In this document: positions 10,961 to 22,480 of the stretch, piece by piece
Numbering within the stretch: the first letter of the stretch is position 1
Layout: each line of letters starts with the position of its first letter
Program-made: the position numbers and the translations under genes
The notes under the pieces: model-generated
Told to the model about the DNA's origin: nothing
Databases searched by the model: none
What the model saw: only the letters and a program-made list of their open reading frames with translations
Origin: Isoetes taiwanensis
Taxonomy: Eukaryota > Streptophyta > Lycopodiopsida > Isoetales > Isoetaceae
DNA: 64,000 nucleotides
NCBI GenBank assembly: GCA_021234155.1
Contig: JAJEKV010000001.1
Span: forward strand, 36,006,826-36,070,825
Direction of reading: 5' to 3'

Positions 10961-11100
10961 TCTGTTCCTTTGCTTCTGCTTCTACACCAGACATGTAAAC
11001 TGGACGAAATCCAAACGAATGGATAGCGTGTCGATAAGTTGCTTACGTGGAGGGTTTTCATTCGATGGAAAATTTGCCTATCCTTTTATCTGCCCACAAA
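10961..11100 (-). promoter_or_regulatory. Putative psaF promoter with light-type motifs
   Basis: On the minus strand upstream of psaF there is an ACGT-core G-box-like motif (CCACGTAAGC, 11041-11050). A GATAA I-box motif (11086-11090) sits inside GATAAAAGGATAGG, which could also serve as a weak TATA-like element. I-box plus G-box pairs are common in nuclear photosynthesis genes. The assignment is by motif only. Confidence 0.35.
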
Positions 11101-11169
11101 GGACCACCAATACAAATTCAGCTGGCCAATTAGAGACTTCCACATCAGCTTTTCTTTTCCATTCTTGAT

Positions 11170-11912
11170 CAACTACATAAGATGTGTTAACACAACAAAT
11201 GGTCAAAAACAACCGTAAATTGTTCAACTAAGGTATCACAGAAACCTAATCAGATATTTCGTGCGTGGAAAAACATTTGCCTTTAAAAAACCAAAGGATC
11301 TGAAGATATGGAGCTTCAAAGTTAGGAGCGGGGGATATGCCCCCCCCCCGCTGCCCCACGCCATGTATGAACCCTAGTTTCGAGACCCCTCTGGCCTGCC
11401 CCTCGATAGGTAGGGTATCCACCTGTCATCTCATCATGATCCTGCCTCTGTGCCCTAATAGTCCTCCTGCCGCCACGTGCGAGGACCTGGTCCAGGGGCG
11501 CAGGGCTCTTATCCGGAACGTGTTATCCCCCTTCCATCCCCTCGTGTTCTGGCTTCGCCATGCCAGCCTGGCCGAAGGCTTCATGCCCTCCTCGCGTTCG
11601 CGGGGCCCTAGACCTATCATCATGGGCTAACGGTTCCTATTGCTGGTACTGAAACCATGGAGCATCACCAAATATGGCTCTTCATCGCCAATTGAGTGGC
11701 CCTGTTGGCCCGCCTTTGGCATGCCTCTGCAAGGAATTCGATTAAATTACCTCTAATTCTCACCCGGACTGCTCAAGTCCACAAATTGGCCGCGATTATG
11801 GGGTGAAGCACCTCATACAATCAATGTAAGGCACCATCATGGTCTTAAGGCTTTACAAAGATAAAGGGATTTCCCGTTCGAACCCATCCATCCCCATCTT
11901 GCTTGATCCAGC
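11170..11912. other. Non-coding, with a GC-rich island
   Basis: The segment 11330-11640 is GC-rich and starts with a C-tract. It differs sharply from its flanks and may be part of an undelimited transposable element. No protein family was recognised in any frame. Confidence 0.4.
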
Positions 11913-12127
11913 ATGTTCGAGCTGAAGGTAAGTGCCAACTGAGCAAGAAGTTCTTCTGTTTTCTTTGTTTGTTCTCCTCATGTTATTCATGTAACTAATA
12001 CATGCTTGTCATCGAACTGCAGCGACATGGAAGGATCGTGGAGAAAAAGCCCCAGTTTTGGGAGCGGCCACTATGGCAGGAAGCCACCAAAAACTCCCTC
12101 TTTGCACAAGAAGAGGGAGTGCCGTGA
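11913..12127 (+). CDS. Possible small spliced ORF, unrecognised
   Basis: A start codon at 11913 opens five codons that end at a good donor (GAGCTGAAG|GTAAGT, 11927). An acceptor (ATCGAACTGCAG|C) precedes 12023. Joined in phase, it gives a 39-residue protein containing KKPQFWERPLWQEATKNSLF and a stop at 12125-12127. Another frame of the second exon is also open for ~38 codons. The region just downstream (12150-12358) carries a further open stretch. No family is recognised. It may be the decayed 5' part of a transposon gene. Confidence 0.22.
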
Positions 12128-12794
12128 CTTTGGCGTCTCTCAATGAACTAAAGAAACAGGCTCCTTCAAGCTGAAAATTTGTTTGGTGAAACATTCTGAG
12201 ATTGCAACTGCCATTGGCTCCAACTTGAATGTTGAGGTCACTCCTGAGATTTCTGATCAGGTCCAGCATGCCAAGGACGATCGTGATATGGTGTATTGCA
12301 GTGTCACTGTGGCAGAAGGGGACCGGGTGGATTTCGAGAGTCCGGTCAGCCTAGATTAAGCTCCTTGTGGTGGTTGGCTTGTTCCAGCCCATCCCCGTTA
12401 TGTTGTTGGCCAGTGGACTCTTATAACCTTAAACCTATAGACTATCCCTCATGTATGCCATATAACTATGTAACTACCTACTGCTTACTGTAGTTTTCAG
12501 TGACGCCTTTTTTGGAAAAATATATGTTCTAGCCTTTTTGGCATGAAGTGAATGCATTGTTAAAGAAAGCTGTGTTCATTGCAAAACTGTTACATTTGTA
12601 TTAATTGTATTGTAGACCAGTTAATTAGTCCACCCATTACCCTGCCTCTTCATTCTGGCTGCTCGCCACATAGGCCTCCCAATTGTCCTTCTCCTCAATG
12701 GGGGCTGCTCTGGACACATGACTCTTGCTTATCTTTGTATCATACTATTCCTAGCAGCCAGCCTCCTCGCCCTTGCACCCTCATTCAATGGTCT
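12128..12794. other. Non-coding, possible 3' flank of the pogo element
   Basis: No recognised gene. A terminal inverted repeat for the neighbouring pogo-like element was looked for here by eye and not found. Confidence 0.35.
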
Positions 12795-14554
12795 TTAGCA
12801 GCCAAAGATGGCTTTAACCCTGGATTGGCCTGCAGGGTACATGAATTCCCTCAATCTCCTCGTACTAGCCTCATACAAAGCCCCTGCTTGCTTCCTACTC
12901 TCCGTCTCTAGCCTGTTTACAGCCGCCCATCTACTAGCTTCTTCTTTCGTAGCTCTCGTTCTTGCTGTCTCTACCTTTTTAAGGGCTACTTGCTTCCTCT
13001 TCATTCTCTCAGCTCTTCCCTCCTTGCCTTCCCTGCTGCAAGTGCTTGACAGAATCCATCACTGCTTATGTCCATGCAGATTTGTTGCAATGCATCTCCT
13101 CCTCCTTGGTGTCTTTTGTGTGCCTTGACTTGGCTGCATTTGAGAAGGTTCTAGGCACGAATTCTCTACGGGTCTTTGGATCAGGACTTGCTGCATTGTT
13201 CCAAGGCCAGCTCCTGCACGATCGCATGATGCTTGCACATGCTCTTTCCATTGCAAGTCGACATCTTGCATGTTGTACCCCTTAACAACATGGTCCACTA
13301 TGTTCAGCCTTTCACACATGGTTTTTCCATTGGCTCATTTCCATCAGCTTGATCCATTGGTTTATTTCCATTTGCTACAGGCTGCACATTGGGAATAGCC
13401 AATCCATTGTTAATTCCAACCCCATTTGGTGGCGGGTCAAGTGGTGGTGCATGCACATAAACTTCCTCCCTTGCAAACCTTGAGCCTTCTTTTACAGGCA
13501 CCACCCTTGTTGAATTGAATGTCCATATCCTAGTTGCCATGAAACCTGCCTTGACATTCGGAAATGTTGAACTTGTAGAACAATGGACTGGAATATCAAT
13601 TCAGCTATGTCTTTCCTCATAGGTTCAAGCCTTCCCTTTGACCATGTATTCTGCCCTCAAAATTTTCAATGCTGCCTTGAATGGAGCAAAGCAAGACACA
13701 TCTAGTGGCTAGAGCCTATGTGACGTATGTGCAGATAATAGGGCAAAATAGATTCTCATCTCTTTGGCTACCAAAATGACCTCCAGTTCCACATGGCTAC
13801 CATGCCCATCGAGCAAGATCAGATGTGGTTACTTGGGTGAGATCCCCCCAGGCACTCTAGATTAGAAGTGGGACAACCAAGACAAAAAAGTTTAGCTGTC
13901 ATCCAAGCTGATTGTTGCACAACTTGTCGTTCCCTCCTCACACCTTGCTATGTTGTCTTGCCTTATCTTAGTTCCCTTGAAAATGTACAGACTAGGCATT
14001 CTAAACCCTTTTGCATTGCCACACAGTAAAATAGTAATCCATTCTCTCGTATTCATCACCAGCTTAGTGACCATATTCTCTTCTTTTCTTGCAATCCTCA
14101 AACCTTTCACTTTCCCAGCTTGGATCCCGATCTCATCTGCATTCCATATTCTCGAGGGAGGGAGTTATATTCATCATATACTTCTTTCAAGCTTGAGTAA
14201 AAAGTATCCAAGTTTTCTGAGTTCATTGCCTGGGCACATGACACCTCTAATGCAATCCTGAGAGAGATTTTAGGATGCCTATGCTCTTCCACCATTTGGA
14301 ACACCATTGAAGACTGAATTATTCTCCTTGGTCATTTCAGCAGCCCGCTCCTTCACGGCGGCCAATATCATGCCCATTCCCTGTTCTCCCCTCCCTATTG
14401 CCCAATCCACCAGCTCCTTTTCTTGGGCCGTTTTTAGGATCTGCATGTGTCTACCATTCTTGTGCGAAATTCGCCCGTACAACCAATCTGTGATGGATGA
14501 TTTTGGGGTATTCAGATCGTCTAGATGCGTCTCTAATTGAAATGCCATTTTCAT
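12795..14554 (-). pseudogene. Pogo/Tigger-type (CENP-B-like) transposase pseudogene
   Basis: Minus-strand pieces run in the order of a pogo transposase. First comes an N-terminal helix-turn-helix/CENP-B block (14279-14554; LKTAQEKELVDWAIGRGEQG). The DDE_1 core follows: first Asp in IWNADEIGIQAG (~14110-14150), TREWITILLCGNAKGFRMPS and YIFKGTKIRQDNI (13892-14050), second Asp in LILLDGHGSH (~13810) and third Asp in PLDVSCFAPFKAALKILRAEY (13640-13710). Then come a Pro-rich linker and a coiled-coil tail (12795-13004; QVALKKVETARTRATKEEAS). Several in-frame stops and frameshifts make it inactive. The DDD pattern is visible despite decay. Terminal inverted repeats were not located. Confidence 0.82.
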
Positions 14555-15418
14555 TCGTCTTATCTAGAGCGTCCAACATCTCCTCCTCTTTGTTGGCTTC
14601 CTCGTCATCATAGCTGTTGATTCGCTGGACTAGGATTCCTTCTTCTTGAATTTGGGCACATAAATCTGCTTGCTAGTTATTGTTGTTGATCTGGTGCTGC
14701 TTGATATTGTAGCATCGATCTCTGATCAGGCTTTTGTTGACACCACTGCTTTCGTGTGAATCGAAGACAGGGATTTAATTGTGTTCTTGGAGAACGACGG
14801 ATCTTCGCGCAAATTTCTCGATGCGAAACAATAACATTGATCTTCCATCTCGCTTGCATGCATTGTGGCTATGTGCACGATGGATGGATCCATCATAGAC
14901 TCATGAAGTCACGACAACTCCCTTTCGTTCAGTGGGGTGAGAAAGTCGTATATATAGCTTTGAGATGGAGGAAGCGCCAGCTTCAGATCTAAGGATGCAG
15001 TCAGAGAAAGGAATGAGTCATGAGTGAGAAATCGCAGACACTCGAAGGAAAAGAGACAGATACTTGAAGGAGAAAAGACGACAATCTGACTCGCCATCAG
15101 CAACATCGTTGAAGATTGAGGTTCCTTTCAACCAGCAATTGGAGGAACTCAATCCTTGGTGCATCTACGTCGAGTGTAATTTCCTAAATAATAGGCTCCA
15201 TACATATACATGATGTGGGAGGGTGCACTGCATGGTGTGCAGTAGGCAACATTATGCAATACCCATGGGGGAGGAAGGTTGCATGCTGCAAATTTTGCAC
15301 GGGAAACCTTGGCGATAAAAGCGATGACACTAAGTTTTGCCAGATTCTGTCTTGCTTCATCACATCTCTCTCCCTCGGGCCCATAGTTGAATTCTAATGG
15401 TATAGTATAATTTTTCAT
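14555..15418. other. Upstream flank of the pogo remnant
   Basis: Likely the 5' untranslated or terminal part of the pogo-like element, followed by unique sequence. No protein family or clear repeat was identified. The 118-codon minus-strand frame at 15149-15505 arises partly from a 39-bp repeat and is not credible as a gene. Confidence 0.35.
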
Positions 15419-15497
15419 GGATAAACTTAAAGAAACTTTTTGTTGACATTGTGTAGTTGATAAACTTAAAGGAACTTTTTGTTGACATAGTGTAATT
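15419..15497. repeat. 39-bp direct tandem duplication
   Basis: Two adjacent copies share GATAAACTTAAAG-AACTTTTTGTTGACAT with a few substitutions. Recent small-scale duplication. Confidence 0.75.
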
Positions 15498-15505
15498 TGT
15501 CTCAT

Positions 15506-18500
15506 GGATAAATTTTATCTTTGAATTTAATAGAGGAAAATTGTCTCATGACCAAATACAAAATGTTTTGATGTATGCACAAAAATTTAATGTATTGAAA
15601 TTGCCAATGTTTAGTAATCAACGAAGATGAGACACATGCAATTTCGACATATTGTAGAGGGATCTAAGGCATGTAATTGAATGCTATATAAAGGAAGGGG
15701 TTATAGATAAGTAAGATAGGTAGATAGGACAGGTGTAAATAGGGAATTACAGCAGTAAAGGAATTTACATAACAGATATACCAAGTGTACACAACGGCAA
15801 GAGACATTAAGTTTGCGGGCGTTATATGAAACTCAATTCAAGAATGGATAAGCATGAGAAGAACAGAGATTTCGAGGTGATGGAAATGTTGAACAGTGCA
15901 ATAAGAGACCTACTTATTTCAGTCGAAATAAGAAGCCGAATTCAAGATATGGTGGGTCATCCAATGATTGCCCCTGAGACACAAACTCATGAAGCTTATT
16001 GCGTGGAAAATGACAAATTTCAAGTATGAAATATAAGGATTTGATATGACTTTTGTTAGATATAAGGATGAGCTATCACTGCATGGGCTGAATTGAAGAG
16101 AAGTGACTGGTAATGTGATTAAATAGAACTAATATAGGATCCCTTATGGTTGTATTCTAAATAGAATGATAGAAGAAATGAATATGGTTCAGAATTTATG
16201 TTATCAACTGGAGCAAGCTTGGAATACCATACTCTAACTAAATAAAATATCTCTGTAGCTTCTAAAACTGATTTTTTTGGAAGAGGATGGAGGTTACGTG
16301 CTTATTGATGATAGAGATTGGAAGAGGGTGGAGGTTACGTGCTTATGGATGATAGAGATTAAGTTACAGAAGGGCTAAAATTCTGGTAAGGGAAGGTCAG
16401 CTTCTAATAATTTATTAAATGACAAGGTCACAAAATACATGTCGTTTTTACCCTTATGGGGTTGGAAAATGCACACCTGTGTGGAAATCTAGATTACTAG
16501 AGAGGTTTGCACTGGCATAATTGATTATGTTGATAAACAATTAGTGCAAAAATGTAAACGCTTGCACATGAAAATACTTTGGACTTCCAATTTTTTGAAT
16601 ACCTTCTCTATCTTCTTTTGCTATTGTATCTATGCAAGGGCAAAGATGTACAATGAGTGAAATGTGATAAGCCAAGAAACTCCATATGTACCTTTTGGCC
16701 CTTGTTCCATTATCAAGATAATTGCTAATCTGGACATGTCATACTTTATATATTGTACGAAAAATGCAGTGATAATGTATCATGCTAGTAAACAAGACGT
16801 GTTTGAAAATGTCTAAGCTTGATTATAACAAGAGTTGGAAGCTTGGAATATAAGCTTATCTATTTTGCTTGGATCTTGTAAAATCCTAAAACACATAATG
16901 GATTACATATAGAATGGAATATGATTTGAAAACAACCTAAAGCTTCATTTGAATGGCATTTGGATATAATGTAACTAAGATTTGCTCTTGAAATTGAAAG
17001 GAGGATTTGCAAGACTTTATCTTGGTTGTCGTCATCGCCATTTGAGAATGGAATTGAGTTATTTAAATTGATTTATACAGCTTGAAAGGGAGCTTTGCTG
17101 GTGCCATTTGGACTCAAGAATTAGTGAATTAAGCATAGTTGAGGCAAAGAGGTGTTAATCCAAAAGAAATTTTATAAATAATCGTGATGGGCAGTATTTT
17201 AAACAAAATGCTCCTTTTGGCAAAAACAAGCATCAAATTTGTCAGCAAGGATGTCCTCCTGCATTTCGTGACCATTTCATCCCTGAGACACAAATGAAAG
17301 ATGATTACGATATCTTGAGCCTTAATATTATGGAGTGATTCTAACATGCATCAAAGATTCGGGTTTGGAAAAGCAAGACAAAGGCAGGATGTGTGCAGCT
17401 TTCTTTGGCCTTAATCTCATCTAATATCTTGAGATTTGAGAACAATAGCTCTGTAAATATCTGTCCCTGAGTCATGGTTAGCTGACGAGTTTGAACATGA
17501 ACAATACCATTTTCAGATACATGTGTTTCTTCTTCAATTGTTCCTCTTTTGTGCTTTGATCAAATTCAGTAGAACTGGACAAAGATTATACTAAAAATCT
17601 AGAATGGAGATTAGCAGTGAACAAATCAAATCTATAAGTAGTTATGTTTATGACCAAAATGTACAACATTTGGAAAATGAATGAAGATATCTATTGTAGG
17701 CTTAGTTTCAGAAATTATGTTCTATCTAAACTCTATGATATTATAGTTGTTTGTGGTTCGAACAATTAAAGTTACTATGTAGTAGCAGATGGAGCTTAAA
17801 TGATAATCTTCTGTCTAGAATTTCCAGTCTATTAGCACTTGCCTCATTGAGAAGTTTTGGAATATTGTGTATTCGAATATTAGCCTTTGGCTTAATCGTA
17901 ATATTGCAAAAAATGTACGTTGGAAAAAAAATGTGGTATCAGTTATATATGAATGTAGGGTAGTAGGCCAGCCAGCCAGACATGCAAGCAGGCAGGGAGA
18001 ATTTAACACCCACGAGAACAAAGATCTATTAATAGACAGAATTCTGACCCCATATAAGTGGTCTAATTGGAAATGATATTTTGTAAGTAATAGATGTTGC
18101 AGGCTTAAGGAAACATTTGAGGATATGATTATTTGGAATTCTTCATTGCTAGACATTCCTTGAATATATCTAAGTGTTGCATTTGAAGAAAATAGTTTGA
18201 ACACAGTTTATAAACTTGTAAGGTGTTGTAGACTATAAGGTAGATATATAATAGTAGATTCTGATACCATGGGAATGGATATGCTATTATAGCATAGCTC
18301 AATCTATATATGGAGTCATAATAGTGCCAAGGAATTAACTGAGGTGTGTAAAAGTGGCTAGTATGGCTAATGCTGTCTGTTTTTTTTCTTTTAATGCCCA
18401 CTAGATAAGACCATCGTATATGTTGAAAATGTTTAAAAAAATATGTAGAAATAAGGAGAGAGAGAGAGAGAAAATGCAAGAATGTTTCCTTTTGTCATTT

Positions 18501-19510
18501 GACAAATATATTGAATTAAATTGAATGGTTTTTATCGTTCACGAAGACCAATTGGCCTATGAGACCTAATAAAGAAACGCAACAGACATATTACTGTACG
18601 GATTAAAAAACTTTATCCCAAAGATTTGTTGAGAGAAAAATTGTGGCAATAATAAGAATGCTGACAAATTGTACAAATATATATCATAAAATATATATTT
18701 TTTAAGTGAGTCTCCAAGGACATAGCTGAGCCCGCATATCCATGATCTCTTGAATGCATGATCCCAACAATCGTACTAAAGCCTTAAAAATATCACATGT
18801 AGCAACTGATCGGGTTTGAGCAACTTAGCGTAGCATGATCATATGCTGGACAGCTCTGAAGAATGTGACATAATTCTTCAATGACTTCCACTTGCAGCAT
18901 TGACAAAGCCAGTCTTGGTGTGGCTCCCCAATTTATCTACTGTCTCAATTCAGAGACAGTGTGCACCTACCTATATGGAATCGAAGTGATGAGTCTGCAC
19001 TTTTTCATGGACAAATGGGTATGCAGGTAACATTGCGGGCCCCGCTCTAGTGCGGGTACTACCTCAAGCTATGGCAACCTGCTTCTTTTTGCACCTGTAT
19101 GCGCCTGTGCTCCTGCACATACCATCTAGCTCTTTTCCTTCCTGCAATCCTTGAGGCATTGCAGCCCCATTGTCACGCTATAAGCTAAGTAGGAGAGACG
19201 AGCAATATGAAGGAATTGCCATGTGTTTATACTTATACTTTATATCTCCCTCATTAACTGGAAAAAGAAATGTACACGAGTTTTAATGTTTAGGAGCATA
19301 CCACTTATGTTAAACCTGAAAGCCCCAAACTATTATGAGCATAAACCCCAAGTAAGAATTTTGAGCTGTTTTTCTACGGTAAGCAGTCCAACATATGAAT
19401 GAGAAATCAAATGCAAGCTGCTAGGGGCATGAGTAAGAAAATTCAGATGACAATTAGGAGGCAGTGCTGAAGAGGCCACAGAAGCAGGAAACTGAGAGCA
19501 AGATTACATG
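15506..19510. other. Long AT-rich gene-poor stretch
   Basis: Four kilobases without a credible gene. Small features are a tandem duplication of about 44 bp at 16279-16360 (GAGGATGGAGGTTACGTGCTTA-like units) and a short GA microsatellite near 18458-18472. Short minus-strand frames at 17129-17347 and 17815-18204 are AT-rich and match nothing. It is probably old, decayed transposon sequence. Confidence 0.5.
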
Positions 19511-19511
19511 T

Positions 19512-19860
19512 CGGCGGCGGTAACCATGGAGGTCGAAATGCATGATCCCAATTACAGGACTGAATTACAAGCCATACATGCCAAAAAGCTTACTGCCAGG
19601 ACTTTTCAACGCACCAAAAATCGCTCAAAACGGACACCCGAGGTGGGAGATATCTGAGATTGAAGCAACGCCAAAACTGGCGGTAATCATGGAGGCCGAA
19701 ATAGATGATCCCAATTCCGAGACTGAAATAGAGAGAAACTTACCTGATGCCACACACCATTAGAAAGCTTACTGCAAGGGCTTTCCAACGCACCACAAAT
19801 CGCTTGAAATGGACACCCGAGGAGGGTGATATCTAAGATTGAAGCAGCGCTAAAATCTTA
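19512..19860. repeat. Degenerate tandem duplication (~165-185 bp units)
   Basis: The unit starting GGTAACCATGGAGGTCGAAAT (19518) recurs as GGTAATCATGGAGGCCGAAAT (19682). Both continue with GATGATCCCAATT/GCATGATCCCAATT, AAAGCTTACTGC, ACGCACCA-AAATCGCT and GGACACCCGAGG. Two copies sit immediately 5' of the L1-type ORF1 and may belong to its 5' leader or to the host target. Confidence 0.7.
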
Positions 19861-19937
19861 GCCCTTGTGAGCTGCGCCATCACCAAATCAGCCAAGCCTT
19901 TATCTAATATTCACCTACAACCACACAATCTCTTTTT

Positions 19938-20786
19938 TTGGGTTACCCCTATGACCCCACGATTGCGCCCTACCTTCGGACAGCCCCATCATTTGGGCCC
20001 CAGCGCCCTCTTCTGGCACCACCAGTCCCCGATGCCTCTTTAGCTGCGACTTTGGACATCCTTGATGCTCAGCTCCAGTGCTTGCCTCCGGGGGTACTTG
20101 ATGGGATCCACACGGTCCGTGCCACTGCCACTCTCACCGAGACGTCTGCCCAGTTGCCACTGGCAGGCTGGGTCCAGTTACTAGAATTGCTGCTACGGTC
20201 TGTGGGGCACAGCCCGGCCAGTTCCAGTGGTGGGTCACCAGCAGCGGCTACAGGGCCCTCCCATGCACAGGCGAGTGGTCTGCCTATGACCGCTGACACA
20301 GTCTCCATGTATGCACAGCCTCCTCCAGAGGATTTGCCGCCCCCTGTCCAGGCTGCGGCCGAGGTCCCGCTCCCGGATGCTGGTACGGCCACAGCTCACT
20401 CACCGGCCCTTTCTCTGCGCATTGTGGGCCTTGCGGAGATGGGTGATTTGACCCCCACAGAGCAGGCGGCCTCCTTTTTTGCTCAGGAGATGCACATCCA
20501 TGCCGACGGCATCGTTTCAGTGCAGCGGGTGGGAGCAGCACGTCCCGACCGCCCCCGCCATCTCTTGGTTTGCTTTCAAAATGCTCTTTCCAGGCCGCAC
20601 GTCTTGCGACATGGCAATCATTTGAAGGGGACCACCTTCTCAGTGCAGGAAGATTTGACTCCGGTGCAGCTCTGCAGACGAAAAGAGGAATTGTGCCGGG
20701 TCCGTGAGGCCCGCCTGCAGCAGAAATGGGCAGTGTACAGAGGCGGTCGAGCTATCATTAGGGATCAATGGCCAACGGATCCCTAG
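19938..20786 (+). CDS. L1-type LINE ORF1 protein (nucleic-acid-binding), possibly 5'-truncated
   Basis: A 282-codon open frame, GC- and Pro-rich, unlike its AT-rich surroundings. The N-terminal two thirds are low-complexity Pro/Ala. The C-terminal ~120 residues match the L1 ORF1p RNA-recognition and C-terminal domains: LRIVGLAEMGD..., HADGIVSVQRVGAARPDRPR, HLLVCFQNALSRPHVLR, LKGTTFSVQEDLTPVQLCRR and REARLQQKWAVYRGGRAII. In L1 elements this protein trimerises and chaperones element RNA. The frame has no early ATG. It opens at TTG after an upstream TAA at 19905, and the first in-frame Met is about residue 117. This suggests 5' truncation. No ORF2 follows. A structured 3' tail begins right after the stop. 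It belongs to a different LINE lineage from the DUF4283-type element at 31.5 kb. Confidence 0.75.
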   Translation: MGYPYDPTIAPYLRTAPSFGPQRPLLAPPVPDASLAATLDILDAQLQCLPPGVLDGIHTVRATATLTETSAQLPLAGWVQLLELLLRSVGHSPASSSGGSPAAATGPSHAQASGLPMTADTVSMYAQPPPEDLPPPVQAAAEVPLPDAGTATAHSPALSLRIVGLAEMGDLTPTEQAASFFAQEMHIHADGIVSVQRVGAARPDRPRHLLVCFQNALSRPHVLRHGNHLKGTTFSVQEDLTPVQLCRRKEELCRVREARLQQKWAVYRGGRAIIRDQWPTDP

Positions 20787-21001
20787 GCAGTCTTAGTCTA
20801 GCCCTGGGTTTTGAGTGATAACGGGGCTTTGTCCCCATGTTTTGTTGTAACGGGGCTTCGTCCCCATGTTTTGATTGGTTTTTGCTTGGGCTTCGGCCCA
20901 CGGTTCTGTTGGGGCTTCCGCCCCCTTTGTTTGTTCTGGTCCCATAGCCCGATTGGGCTCCGTGGACGTTAAAAGTCTCTTCCTTCCTTCCTTCCTTCCT
21001 A
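20787..21001 (+). repeat. LINE 3' UTR with (TTCC)n tail
   Basis: After the ORF1 stop comes a series of variant GGGGCTT(C/T)GTCCCC-type short inverted repeats. These are GGGGCTTTGTCCCC at ~20823, GGGGCTTCGTCCCC, GGGCTTCGGCCC and GGGGCTTCCGCCCC. A (TTCC)5-type microsatellite runs up to about 21001. Each GGGGC...GCCCC unit can fold into a small hairpin. A short tandem-repeat end instead of poly(A) is typical of some LINE clades and marks the element's 3' terminus. Confidence 0.65.
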
Positions 21002-21580
21002 GGGGGGCAAATCCTTGTTTATGTGGGTTTGTGGCATATCCAGGTATATTCTAGCATATGCCTGGAATATTCTCGTGACTGCTCAAAACTGGTTGTTGTC
21101 AGTAAACTGGCGGTCAGACTTGTTGCCGGTTGTTGCTGTTGGAACCACATAACCGGAATGAAATAGAACCGATTCAATCAACTGAAGATTAAGCAGGCAT
21201 CCAGACATAAATGCGGACTTGATTTACTGAAGAAGCTTCCCAATCAAATGCAGAGTCGGATTTGATGAAGAAAGAAATAGGATCTAAAAATACAACAGAG
21301 AAATTTTTTATGAATAGACATAAAAGACGTCTATTTGTTATACAGACCTTTTTAGCATAAGCATCATTTACAGGTGATATGTACGCTCGTCTATTGTACG
21401 TATGCGATTATAGAGCATCCTTTGCAAGCTCTGAGGAAACAACCATTACATGTATCATCATATGAGGCAAATTAAGGGATATAATACAATGCCAAAAGAT
21501 GATATTTATCAACATGCGTAGATGCATAATTTTTTGCAGATACTAGAACCACTTGCCTGCATTTGACTAGATATCATGAT
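21002..21580. other. Non-coding, nothing recognised
   Basis: AT-rich sequence between the LINE tail and duplicated block A. No coding frame resembling a known family. Confidence 0.4.
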
Positions 21581-22480
21581 CCTCTTGAATTGAATAAAAA
21601 AACAAATTTTACCTACCTTAAGTCATTTGATAATTTATACTGAAGCTTCTACAAGGAGAGAGGGATATCAGAGGAGCTTGAATCTTGTATTTTGTTTTGC
21701 ATTCTTGCTTTTGAGTGAACATTGAAACAAATCATTAAGCTCATATCTCAATAAAGCAAAACCAACTATCTACTACACTGCACCTTTTCTATCTGGCATC
21801 AATTGCCGCATGCTCTTATCTGTAAGAAAAAATGATCGGGAACGTCATCATCAAACAAGAACATAGTACGACAAATTTATACAACATATACTTGTACAAT
21901 ATGTACCACTTAACGACCAAGCTTAATTCCACATGGTATAGATTGGTCTTGACTTTTCCTAAAAGTAGCTTCCAAAACAAAATTAAAAGAACTTTATGTA
22001 TGTGTGGTTCTAATTGTTGGTCTTTCTTTGCAACTATGATCTTGTTCGAAAAATGTTTGGTGGAAGCACGTAGGGTCTTAGGAAAATTTCTAAACCTTGA
22101 TGGCTTTGAAGGTTGGTAATTACACATTTTGGCGAGGCTGAAGTGGCATTAGACTGTTTTGAAGACATGCAAAAGCATGATATCCAACTGAATAATAAAC
22201 TTAAAGATAAAAGCATTTACTAGTGCTCTTTCTGCATTCTGTCATTCCGGCTGAGAGTAGAGGCTATATATTATTTTGGAACCATGTGCAAACATCATCC
22301 GATGGAGGCAAATGCACACAAAGTTAATTGTATGATTGGCCGCTTGGACCAACTTTCCATTGTACTTGTATGATTGATATCCTAGGCTATGCAACATGTT
22401 TACACCAGGCAATTGCTTTGGTCTTAAGAGGTTTATTGTGAAGGTATACACATTATAAGATTGCATATATAATGTCAGCT
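21581..22480 (+). repeat. Duplicated block A (PPR-containing)
   Basis: Colinear with 24719-25785. Matching landmarks include CCTCTTGAATTGAAT, TACTGAAGCTTCTACAAGG, CATTAAGCTCATATCTCAAT, GTTCTAATTGTTGGTCTTTC and GTTTACACCAGGCAATTGCT. Copies differ by many small changes and by indels, including ~80 bp present only in B. This is an old duplication of about 0.9-1.05 kb, now about 3.14 kb apart. Confidence 0.85.
22145..22420 (+). pseudogene. PPR protein pseudogene (copy A)
   Basis: Conceptual translation across frameshifts reads ALDCFEDMQKHDIQLN, then a SALSAFCHSG-like segment, then YFGTMCKHHPMEANAH and NCMIGRL. This follows the land-plant PPR (PLS-type) pattern ALxCFxxMQ...N...F.S.LSACSHAG.V.EG..YF..M...H.I.P...H.NCM.D.LGR. 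PPR proteins bind organelle RNA. Stops and indels show this copy is dead. Assignment is by pattern. Confidence 0.6.

Noticed and set aside
10632-11168. 178-codon plus-strand ORF
   Set aside because: Antisense of the psaF transit-peptide region; a shadow of the real gene.
15149-15505. 118-codon minus-strand ORF
   Set aside because: Its N-terminal part is the translation of the 39-bp tandem duplication, and no family match is seen.
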